Source: Chloroflexi bacterium UBA2235 (GTDB taxonomy: Bacteria > Chloroflexota > UBA11872 > UBA12225). From it: DNA of 8,457 nt. This document shows, piece after piece, positions 1-6,251 of this stretch (position 1 is its first letter; each line of letters begins with the position of its first letter). The notes beneath the pieces are model-generated. The model was not told the DNA's origin, ran no database searches, and saw only the letters and a list, made by a program, of their open reading frames with translations. The stretch spans positions 2,722 to 11,178 of the forward strand of contig DDYL01000057.1 of NCBI GenBank assembly GCA_002347925.1, given 5' to 3'. Both the position numbers and the translations under genes were made by a program.

Positions 1-1
1 T

Positions 2-421
2 GAAGTGATGTCCCTGTCAAGTTCCGGCGCGGTTCCAAATGCTGTAGGCACCGTCGCTGACCTTGTTACGACAGGAACGCCGCTGACTGAGACATCGCCG
101 ATAAGCGATCAGGTGGTCGAACCAGCTCCGCCAGTGGCTCGAACCCCATCCAGTGTCTCTCCAGCCCCGGTAGCAGTGAATGGGATGGCGCGCGTCGTGG
201 TCGCCAATACCGGTGGGCGGGGCGTCGCTTTCCGCAATAGTCCCCAGTGGGATGACCGGACAGTCCCCAAGGTTGCGTTCCGGGAAGGCACATCATTGAC
301 CATCGTGACCTCGGGGATTGTCGGTGACGACGGATCAGGCGGGAAGGTCAGCTGGTTAATGGTTCGCGACAGCGTTGGGCGTACCGGCTACGTTCCCGCG
401 CAGTTCACTACAGCTCGCTAG
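2..421 (+). CDS. SH3-like domain protein, C-terminal part (5' end outside window)
   Basis: The reading frame is open to the left edge (a GAA codon at 2-4 precedes GTG at 5 and ATG at 8), so this is most likely the 3' end of a longer gene; a start at 5 or 8 cannot be excluded. Counting from the codon at 5, residues 1-60 are a low-complexity linker rich in Ser, Thr, Pro, Val and Ala. Residues about 62-134 form a bacterial SH3-like (SH3b/SH3_3) module: VVVANTGGRGVAFRNSP, then a REGTSLTIV strand and a final GRTGYVPAQF strand ending the protein. Known SH3b modules usually sit at the end of secreted or membrane-anchored proteins and bind cell-wall or peptide ligands. The VANTGG-GV start is a form I associate with Chloroflexota proteins. 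The linker plus terminal SH3 suggests an extracytoplasmic protein, but no signal peptide or catalytic domain is visible here. The gene ends tail-to-tail with the next one, overlapping it by 14 bp. Confidence 0.72.
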   Translation, partial: EVMSLSSSGAVPNAVGTVADLVTTGTPLTETSPISDQVVEPAPPVARTPSSVSPAPVAVNGMARVVVANTGGRGVAFRNSPQWDDRTVPKVAFREGTSLTIVTSGIVGDDGSGGKVSWLMVRDSVGRTGYVPAQFTTAR

Positions 422-869
422 CCGCGTCAACGACGCCGTCGCCTCGTTCGGTCACGGTCACTTCGGCGCTGTCCCTCCGTGCAGGAGCTGCATCGCCACC
501 ACCGTGACTTCGCGAGACCTTGAGCATGACCCCGGCGCCCGCTAGATGCTGGTCACACTCACCCTTGGGTAGCAACACTGGTCGGGCGACATGGCCGCGC
601 GTACGGCTTTCAAGCCACTCCCAAGCGGAAGCAAATCGCCGGACGCGGTCGACGGATTGCCGTTCCTCATCAACGATGCTGACCAAACGCCGAGGATTCG
701 ACCATGGCGCGGGGAACATCTCGAGCTGCTCTGGGTGGTCTAGCGAAGAGACCGCACGCCATTCGCTAAGCACCAACGGGATCACGTTTCCGCCACCAGC
801 GTAATCAGATTGAGGTGATTCCTCGGGCACCCACGGGCCGAACATCATGCGCGCCGCATCCCTTGTCAC
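408..869 (-). CDS. hypothetical protein, 153 residues
   Basis: I do not recognise this protein. The start is GTG at 869-867, preceded by a purine-rich GGGGGTGA Shine-Dalgarno-like stretch a few bases upstream. The composition looks like a real soluble protein: Trp-containing segments (FGPWVPEE near residue 10, VLSEWRAV near 33, SAWEWLESR near 81), a charged stretch around 66-78 (VDEERQSVDRVRR), and a Gly/Ala/Arg-rich C-terminal tail from about 120. No signal peptide, membrane segment or catalytic motif is visible. Codon choice is GC-biased at third positions like the neighbours, which favours this frame over the plus-strand frame across the same DNA. It lies 125 bp downstream of the S9 peptidase on the same strand, so co-transcription is possible. 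Its last 14 bp overlap the convergent SH3 gene. Confidence 0.55.
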   Translation of the reverse strand: MTRDAARMMFGPWVPEESPQSDYAGGGNVIPLVLSEWRAVSSLDHPEQLEMFPAPWSNPRRLVSIVDEERQSVDRVRRFASAWEWLESRTRGHVARPVLLPKGECDQHLAGAGVMLKVSRSHGGGDAAPARRDSAEVTVTERGDGVVDAASEL

Positions 870-994
870 GAGCTCACCCCCGCAGCCTCCAGCCGTCGAA
901 TCTGCGTCCAGACGCTTCCGGCCGACTCGGGTACATCCTCATCGCGTCGCTCGACCCTCTTCCGCTCATGGGTTCCCGTGATGTTTGATCGCGC
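870..994 (-). other. peptidase-to-hypothetical spacer with short unassigned frames
   Basis: This 125-bp spacer separates the S9 peptidase stop from the GTG start at 869. Two short minus-strand frames cross it. One begins at ATG 969 with a GGGA four-base match upstream and would make about 31 residues, ending at 874. The other continues in the peptidase's own frame past its TGA, stays open for about 40 codons with a natural-looking sequence (for example ERKRVERRDEDVPES and WTQIRRLEAAGVSS), and stops at 868-870, overlapping the next start as GTGA. The second frame has no ATG, GTG or TTG near its beginning. I do not call either a gene. Confidence 0.35.
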
Positions 995-3055
995 TCAGGA
1001 CGTGCGAGTGTGATGGAGAACCGTGACATTGTGATCAATGCCAACCGGGGCAAACCCCAACACTTGACCAAGAAAGCTCAGCTTCATCTGGTAGCTCGCC
1101 TCGATTGTTGCCCCCCGTCGAAATCCATGACCCTCGCCCTCAAAGACGACCAACGCATGGGGCACACCCCGGCGGTCAAGTTCTTTCGCCATTGACCGGG
1201 CTTGATCCGGTGGCACGACACGGTCTTCTTCTCCCTGGAGAAGAAGCAAGGGGGTCGTCATCCGACCGGCATGACCGAGCGGTGACCTGGCGCGATATGT
1301 TTCGATGCCCTCGGGATACGGAGCAACGACGGTATCCAGGTACCGCGACTCAAATTTGTGCGTATGTGCCGCCAATGCCTCAAGGTCGCCGATGCCGTAG
1401 TCACTCATTCCAGCGGCAAAAACGCCTGGACGAAAAGCGAGGGACGCGAGGGTGGTGTAGCCCCCGGCACTGCCCCCCATGATGCACTGACGCTTCGGGT
1501 CAATCCGACGGCTTTCAGCAAGAAATCGGACTGCCGAGATACAGTCCTCGACGTCGGTTTCACCCCACTTGCCATTCAATGCCCGACGGTAGTCCCTACC
1601 GAAACCGGTACTTCCACGGTAATTGACATCGACAATCGCAAAGCCGCGCGTCGTCCAGAACTGGATACCAAGCCTGTATCCGGAACCGACGGCACTCGTC
1701 GGACCACCGTGGCTCAACACGATCACTGGCGGTAATTCACCTGTCGGCGCAACCCATTCGGCACTTGTCGGCGCATAGAAAAGCGCGTTCGCGCGTGCGC
1801 CATCCCCAGTGACAAAACTGATCGGTTCACCAACCGAGACAGAACCCGAAGCGACCTGTACTGCACCCTGCTGGACCAGAGCGACCGTCGATGAAGGATT
1901 GGCATCCTCAAGGTCAAATTCGAGAAGCGAACCCGGGAGCGCAGGGGACGACGCAACCAATGCAAGTTTCAATCCGGAACTGGCAATCGGTGCCTGGATC
2001 TGGGATACCGGCAGGTTGATTACATATGCCATTCCCAACTGAACATCTACCCTGAATACGTGGCCGTCGGCACCATTCAGTGCGACCACCACCGCGCTGC
2101 CATCAGGCAGAAGTACGTATGGTGCCGAACCTAAACCCCACATCGGCCCGGCGCAGTCCTGATCGACCCGCCATACCGCAGCCAACGGCTCGGCCCCCCC
2201 AGTTGATCGGTGAAGGTTCCACCATCCTGTCCGGTCCGTCATCGCAAACAGGTCGCCATCACTATTCCACGCCGGATACGTCACCGCCTCCCCGTTGCCA
2301 GAACCGCCCGCAAGGAGCCAGGGTTCGCCAATGACCACGGCATTCACTTGGTCGAAATCGGCCACCCAGAGCGACGTGTCGTCCCACGGCATGTTCGGGT
2401 GGTCCCAAGCCACCCACGCGATGCGAGTGCCGTCGGGAGACACCGTCGGGCACGCCACGAAATCCGCGGGGGGGATGCGACCGCCATGATCACCGGTCCC
2501 GCCAGCCACCAGGTGAGTGCCCGGAGTGCCGTCGGTCCTGAAGGCGACGAGTTCGTTGACGACGTCCGTGGCTTGCTCACCTTCGTGGCGCTCCCTGACG
2601 GCGACAATCCAATCGCCGTTGGGGGTTACGACGCCATCCGCGTAGCGATGCCTGGCTGCGGTTTCTTCGGTCACGCCGACTGGATCACGGTCGCTTCCCG
2701 CTTGCCTGAAGACACGCTGCGTTACGAAGTCCACGAACCACAGTAACGGATTGCCATCTTCGCCCTGTGTAAGCCAATACGCGCCACCGCCGTATTCATG
2801 CACTCGCGATCGAACGTTGAACGGCGATTTCGTCCAGTCACGGACTAACCCACCAACGGTGCGCTCTACGACGACCACGCGCCCCGCGTCGGTCGGACGT
2901 CCCTCCAGCCAGAAGAGGGATCCGTTGGATGCATACGCCGGAGACAGGAGCTGAAGCCCGCCAGTCGCCATGTCTCGCGGAGCGATCGGCGAGTCCCATT
3001 CTCCGAACGGGGCCACTTGCTTCAAGTGCGGTGGATGCACGTTCCCTATCGCCAC
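995..3055 (-). CDS. S9 family (prolyl oligopeptidase-type) peptidase
   Basis: Serine peptidase of the dipeptidyl aminopeptidase / acylaminoacyl peptidase group (S9C-like), expected to cleave short peptides. The frame opens at TTG 3076 (693 residues). I prefer GTG at 3055 because GGAAGG sits 7 bases upstream, giving 686 residues. Numbered from the TTG, residues about 40-400 are a beta-propeller-like region with the family block VHEYGGGAYWL (92-102) and repeated SPDG/PDGS blade motifs. Residues about 415-675 are the alpha/beta hydrolase domain: HGGPT at 456-460, oxyanion Tyr486 in NYRGSTGFG, nucleophile Ser536 in GGSAGGY, Asp618 in GEEDRVVPP, and His650 in GEGHGF. The triad is complete and the length fits the family. 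No signal peptide is visible, so it is probably cytoplasmic. It is divergent from the aldo/keto reductase gene and may be co-transcribed with the hypothetical gene downstream. Exact substrate specificity cannot be read from the sequence. Confidence 0.93.
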   Translation of the reverse strand: MAIGNVHPPHLKQVAPFGEWDSPIAPRDMATGGLQLLSPAYASNGSLFWLEGRPTDAGRVVVVERTVGGLVRDWTKSPFNVRSRVHEYGGGAYWLTQGEDGNPLLWFVDFVTQRVFRQAGSDRDPVGVTEETAARHRYADGVVTPNGDWIVAVRERHEGEQATDVVNELVAFRTDGTPGTHLVAGGTGDHGGRIPPADFVACPTVSPDGTRIAWVAWDHPNMPWDDTSLWVADFDQVNAVVIGEPWLLAGGSGNGEAVTYPAWNSDGDLFAMTDRTGWWNLHRSTGGAEPLAAVWRVDQDCAGPMWGLGSAPYVLLPDGSAVVVALNGADGHVFRVDVQLGMAYVINLPVSQIQAPIASSGLKLALVASSPALPGSLLEFDLEDANPSSTVALVQQGAVQVASGSVSVGEPISFVTGDGARANALFYAPTSAEWVAPTGELPPVIVLSHGGPTSAVGSGYRLGIQFWTTRGFAIVDVNYRGSTGFGRDYRRALNGKWGETDVEDCISAVRFLAESRRIDPKRQCIMGGSAGGYTTLASLAFRPGVFAAGMSDYGIGDLEALAAHTHKFESRYLDTVVAPYPEGIETYRARSPLGHAGRMTTPLLLLQGEEDRVVPPDQARSMAKELDRRGVPHALVVFEGEGHGFRRGATIEASYQMKLSFLGQVLGFAPVGIDHNVTVLHHTRTS

Positions 3056-3175
3056 GATATGACCTTCCAAAGCCAACTGATGAACTCACGCAAGAAGAGT
3101 GTCCCTGAGTTTCTGTCGAGCCGTCAACGGTCACCACTGTGGTGGTCGGACCAGTCGCACGCTACCATGCGTCTC
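3056..3175. promoter_or_regulatory. divergent promoter region between peptidase and reductase genes
   Basis: The two divergent genes are separated by about 120 bp if the peptidase starts at GTG 3055 and the reductase at ATG 3176. Both promoters must lie here or inside the 5' ends. No strong -35/-10 pair stands out. A TACCAT at 3163-3168 could act as a -10 element placing the reductase transcript start very near its ATG, which would fit the absence of a Shine-Dalgarno sequence there, but this is weak. Confidence 0.4.
3132..3144. promoter_or_regulatory. 13-bp perfect palindrome, candidate operator
   Basis: CACCAC, a single T, then GTGGTG: both 6-base arms match perfectly around a one-base centre. 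It lies in the divergent intergenic region about 30-45 bp upstream of the aldo/keto reductase ATG and about 77 bp upstream of the peptidase GTG. The form suits a small dimeric repressor or activator site. No regulator gene is in the window, and a chance palindrome of this size is possible. Confidence 0.3.
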
Positions 3176-4117
3176 ATGAGATATGGACACGTTGCCGGTA
3201 TCGACCGACCCGTTGCGCGGATCGTTCTCGGGTCGACCTCATTTGCCCAGGGCCGCGCTGACCTCGCCAAGGACCTCATCGAAACGTACCTCGCGGCGGG
3301 CGGAAACATCGTCGACACCGCCGCAATCTACGGCGGCGGTTGGTCTGACAGGAACATCGGCGAATGGCTTCGCACCGGAGGACGGCGTGAAGACATCCTG
3401 ATCCTTTCGAAGGGTGCACATCATGACTCACGGGGAGACCGCGTGAGCGCTACCGAAATCAGCTACGACCTCGGGTTGAGCCTTGAACGCATGGGCACTG
3501 ATCACGTGGACTTGTATGTCCTCCACCGGGACGATCCGAACGTCCATGTCTCAGAAGTCATGAACACCCTGCACCACCATCACGCTCGCGGGCGGATCCG
3601 GGCAATCGGCGGATCAAATTGGTCGATTCCGCGTATTGAGGAAGCTAACGCGTACGCAAGGCAGCATGATCTCGTGCAATTCTCCGCGAGCAGCCCGAAC
3701 ATCGCCCTCGCCGTGGCGAAGGAACCGATGTGGGCAAACTGCATTTCGATCTCAGGGGATGAGGCGTCAAAGGCTTGGTACGGAAGCCACGCCATGCCCC
3801 TGTTCTCGTGGTCGTCGCAAGCCGGTGGGTTTTTCTCAGGCAGGTTCAGTCGTGATGATCATTCGAACGCCGACATGGTCCGGGTCTACTACAACGATGA
3901 GAATTGGGCGCGTTACGACCGTGCGGTCACTTTCGGCAACGAGCTCGGATTGACCCCAACGCAGGTCGCCCTGGCGTGGGTGTTGAACCAACCTGGCCTT
4001 CAGACCCACGCACTGGTCGGGCCCGCAACGGTCGAGGAACTTCAAAGCAGTCTTGCGGTTGCGGACCTCGAACTCTCACCGGAACAGGTGAGGTGGCTAT
4101 CACACGGTGACCTGTGA
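3176..4117 (+). CDS. aldo/keto reductase family oxidoreductase
   Basis: NAD(P)H-dependent reductase of the aldo/keto reductase superfamily, an (alpha/beta)8 barrel of about 313 residues. I chose ATG 3176 because MRYGHVAG matches where the family's first strand begins; ATG 3167 is an alternative, and the frame stays open back to 3017. The catalytic tetrad is visible with normal spacing: Asp47 and Tyr52 in VDTAAIYG, Lys79 in LSKGAH, His117 in VLHRDD. The middle strand IRAIGGSNWS and the C-terminal LTPTQVALAWVLNQPG segment, followed by LVGPATVEEL, are the usual cofactor-binding features. LHHHHARGRIR just before the GSNWS strand contains four consecutive His; I attach no function to it. No Shine-Dalgarno precedes either ATG, so a leaderless start is possible. 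The stop overlaps the start of the next gene, so the two are probably one operon. Substrate is unknown; members reduce sugars, aldehydes or ketones. Confidence 0.93.
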   Translation: MRYGHVAGIDRPVARIVLGSTSFAQGRADLAKDLIETYLAAGGNIVDTAAIYGGGWSDRNIGEWLRTGGRREDILILSKGAHHDSRGDRVSATEISYDLGLSLERMGTDHVDLYVLHRDDPNVHVSEVMNTLHHHHARGRIRAIGGSNWSIPRIEEANAYARQHDLVQFSASSPNIALAVAKEPMWANCISISGDEASKAWYGSHAMPLFSWSSQAGGFFSGRFSRDDHSNADMVRVYYNDENWARYDRAVTFGNELGLTPTQVALAWVLNQPGLQTHALVGPATVEELQSSLAVADLELSPEQVRWLSHGDL

Positions 4118-4920
4118 CCAGCGCAACTGACGAAGGTCCTCGAACCGTCGTCCGGCTCCACCTGAACCACTTCTTTCCAACGAACCCGTCGTCACCACTT
4201 CTACCGACCGAGACCATCCTCCTTCATGGCCTCGGGGTTTCCGGTGCGGTGTGGGCGGGGTTCGCCCGCAGGTTTCTTGCACGTCCGGTCATCGCCCCGG
4301 ACCTTCGCGGGCACGGTGCGTCTGACCCGGCACCGTTGCCACACCAGTACACCCCGACCGACTACGCGGCCGATGTCCTGGCGCTTCTGGACGCTAGCGG
4401 AATGGGCGAACCGGGTACGGTCATTGGCCACTCACTCGGTTCGCTCATCGCACTAGCGATGGTCATGGCAGAACCCGCGCGGATCAGGCGACTGATCCTC
4501 ATCGACCCACCACTCGATCCGACGATCAGCAACGAGGTGGTCGGAGAAGTCGCGCGTCTTCGTACCGTACCGCCAGGACCCCTCGAGGACTACTTGGCAA
4601 CCTTCCACGGAGAGGTCGCAGCACGTTCGCTGGCACGTCTATTCAGATGCGCGGCGCCAGGAACCTTGGAGACCTACATCGCCTCCCCACGCGGCGCGCC
4701 TTGGGCGTGGCATGCCGCGTCCGAGCTCAACGTGCCTGTGCTGATCCTCCAAGCTGATGTGACCACCGACGGAGCGCTTGGAGATGACGCAGCCACGCGG
4801 TTCACGCGGCTGTTGCCTCGAGGGACGCTCATCAAGATTCCGGGCGCATCTCATGCCATCCATGCCTCACGCCCGCGTGAAGCAGTCGCCCACATTGATC
4901 AATTCATTGCGTCAACGTGA
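4114..4920 (+). CDS. alpha/beta hydrolase fold protein
   Basis: Single-domain alpha/beta hydrolase of 268 residues. It starts at GTG 4114, which overlaps the reductase stop in a GTGA junction, with GGTGA at 4106-4110 as a close Shine-Dalgarno; this points to translational coupling. The oxyanion-hole motif LLHGLG is at residues 36-41, the DLRGHGASDP motif at about 63-72, and the nucleophile Ser107 in GHSLG. The likely acid is Asp215 in LILQADVTTDGAL and the catalytic His247 is in PGASHAIH. The layout matches esterases, lactonases and related C-C hydrolases of this fold; the sequence does not fix the substrate. The first 30 residues form a non-conserved extension. No signal peptide is visible. 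It converges on dnaN with a 73-bp gap. Confidence 0.92.
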   Translation: MTSATDEGPRTVVRLHLNHFFPTNPSSPLLPTETILLHGLGVSGAVWAGFARRFLARPVIAPDLRGHGASDPAPLPHQYTPTDYAADVLALLDASGMGEPGTVIGHSLGSLIALAMVMAEPARIRRLILIDPPLDPTISNEVVGEVARLRTVPPGPLEDYLATFHGEVAARSLARLFRCAAPGTLETYIASPRGAPWAWHAASELNVPVLILQADVTTDGALGDDAATRFTRLLPRGTLIKIPGASHAIHASRPREAVAHIDQFIAST

Positions 4921-4993
4921 TTGGAAATCCTCTGGTTCACACGCTCACGTTCAAGGCGCGGGAGACGAACCCCAAGCCAAGACCCCCGCCCGA

Positions 4994-6148
4994 TCAACGA
5001 ACCGAATGCATGGGCATGATCACGTGCGTGTAGTCCTCTACCCCAACCCCCTCGATGACCGCGGGGGAGAGCGGACCGGTCAACTTCAGGTGAATTCGGT
5101 CGGATTTCAACACACCCAGAACATCGGACAGGAACTCGGCACTGAATGAGATGTGTGTCTCATCCCCGGTGATCCCCGCAGGCATCTGGCTCTTGTTATC
5201 ACCCACATCGGGTGCCGTCGCAGTGATCTCGAGCGTGCCCGGCGTCACCCCACCTTCGTCCCCAGGTTGAAGGTCCAGACGAACCACGTTCGCCGCATCC
5301 CTGGCAAAGATTGATGCGATTTTGATCGCCGTCGCCAATTCCGACCGTGAAATCGTCATCTCAGTGGTCGCAGTCTTCGGGATCACACGTTGCAAGTCGG
5401 GGAACTGGCCCTCAAGCAACCTGCTCACCAGAACGGTCTCACCATCAGCAGTTCGCACGCGGAATAGAACCTGGGTGCGGTTTCCCGTGACGCTCAATTC
5501 AACTTCGTCGTCGTCACCGCCTAGCAGTCGACCGAGTTCCGTGAGTGCCCGCGCGGGAACAATGATGTCTAGCGGCTCCGGCAAGCCGTGGTCGAGACGC
5601 GCGTGCCTGACGGACAACCGGAAGCCGTCCGCTGCGGCAAGCGTCAACTGCGCGCCGGACACCTTGACGTTCACTCCGCCAAGAACCGGACGGGACTCGT
5701 CACGGGCTGCACTGAATGCAACCTGATCGATCATCGTCCTGAACTCGCGCGATGGAATTCGAACCGCCGGACGGTCATCACCGGTCGCCAACGGCGGAAA
5801 TTCGTCGGGGTCCATGCCCTTGACGTTTGCGCTGATGCGGTCGCACGAAAGGTGAAGCGGCGCCCCACGGGTCCCGCCATCGATTGAAACGTCCTTGCCA
5901 GACGGCAGCGAGTTCACGAATTCGGCTAGGAGGCGGGCAGGCACGGTCGCGCGTCCCTCCTCAAGTACCCGAGCGGAGATCCAAGTCGTGATCCCAAGTT
6001 CCAGGTTGGTCGCAGCGAGACGAAGTCGCTCACCATCGGTCGCAAGCAAGACGTGCCCAAGGACCGGCATGGTCGTCCGAGAACTCACGGCGCGGCCAAC
6101 GGTAGCGAGGCCACGGCTCAACTGCTCCTGCACACAAGCGATACGCAT
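4994..6148 (-). CDS. dnaN: DNA polymerase III subunit beta (sliding clamp)
   Basis: The ring-shaped clamp that tethers the replicative polymerase to DNA; three topologically similar domains per monomer, two monomers per ring. The protein is 384 residues, normal for the family. Residues 1-about 120 carry RAVSSRTTMPVLGHVLL and LAATNLELGI, the hallmark first-domain blocks. The middle domain carries SRPVLGGV and AADGFRLSVR, and LEGQFPDLQRVIP is the usual entry to the third domain. The C-terminus YTHVIMPMHSVR is the family's closing strand with the near-invariant MPM. The start is ATG 6148, with AAAGGAA about 10 bases upstream. It follows dnaA on the same strand after 103 bp, the common order. recF does not follow; instead a convergent hydrolase gene comes next. 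The first-domain wording resembles Chloroflexota clamps. Confidence 0.97.
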   Translation of the reverse strand: MRIACVQEQLSRGLATVGRAVSSRTTMPVLGHVLLATDGERLRLAATNLELGITTWISARVLEEGRATVPARLLAEFVNSLPSGKDVSIDGGTRGAPLHLSCDRISANVKGMDPDEFPPLATGDDRPAVRIPSREFRTMIDQVAFSAARDESRPVLGGVNVKVSGAQLTLAAADGFRLSVRHARLDHGLPEPLDIIVPARALTELGRLLGGDDDEVELSVTGNRTQVLFRVRTADGETVLVSRLLEGQFPDLQRVIPKTATTEMTISRSELATAIKIASIFARDAANVVRLDLQPGDEGGVTPGTLEITATAPDVGDNKSQMPAGITGDETHISFSAEFLSDVLGVLKSDRIHLKLTGPLSPAVIEGVGVEDYTHVIMPMHSVR

Positions 6149-6180
6149 CGGATCACTATTCCTTTCGGCAACCCGTCAGT

Positions 6181-6210
6181 ACTGTACCGCGTGACGACGA
6201 TGGGTTTGAA
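6181..6210 (-). promoter_or_regulatory. candidate promoter for dnaN
   Basis: In the dnaA-dnaN gap, read on the minus strand, TTCAAA (6210-6205) and TACAGT (6186-6181) each match the sigma70 consensus at 4 of 6 positions with an 18-bp spacer. The -10 overlaps an 8-bp palindrome CAGTACTG at 6177-6184. The position, about 35 bp upstream of the dnaN start, is right for a dnaN-specific promoter inside the dnaA-dnaN operon. Matches this weak occur by chance. Confidence 0.28.
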
Positions 6211-6251
6211 ATCGAGCGACCCGAGTCCTCGTTTCTGTATCGATCGCGGCG

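Noticed and set aside
520..804. A plus-strand frame opposite the 153-residue hypothetical gene.
   Set aside because: The product is a low-information Ser/Arg/Thr-rich sequence, whereas the minus frame has a balanced composition and a ribosome binding site.
874..1071. A 65-codon minus-strand frame overlapping the end of the peptidase gene.
   Set aside because: Most of its first half lies out of frame inside the peptidase coding region, and the product has no protein-like features; only the part from ATG 969 falls in the spacer.
3017..3175. N-terminal extension of the aldo/keto reductase back to ATG 3017.
   Set aside because: The extra 53 residues overlap the peptidase 5' end, have no family counterpart, and the fold's first strand begins right at ATG 3176.
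4957..4991. Possible terminator between the hydrolase gene and dnaN: GGCGCGGG could pair with CCCCCGCC.
   Set aside because: The stem has a mismatch, the loop is about 20 bases and no T-run follows on either strand, so it does not qualify as an intrinsic terminator.
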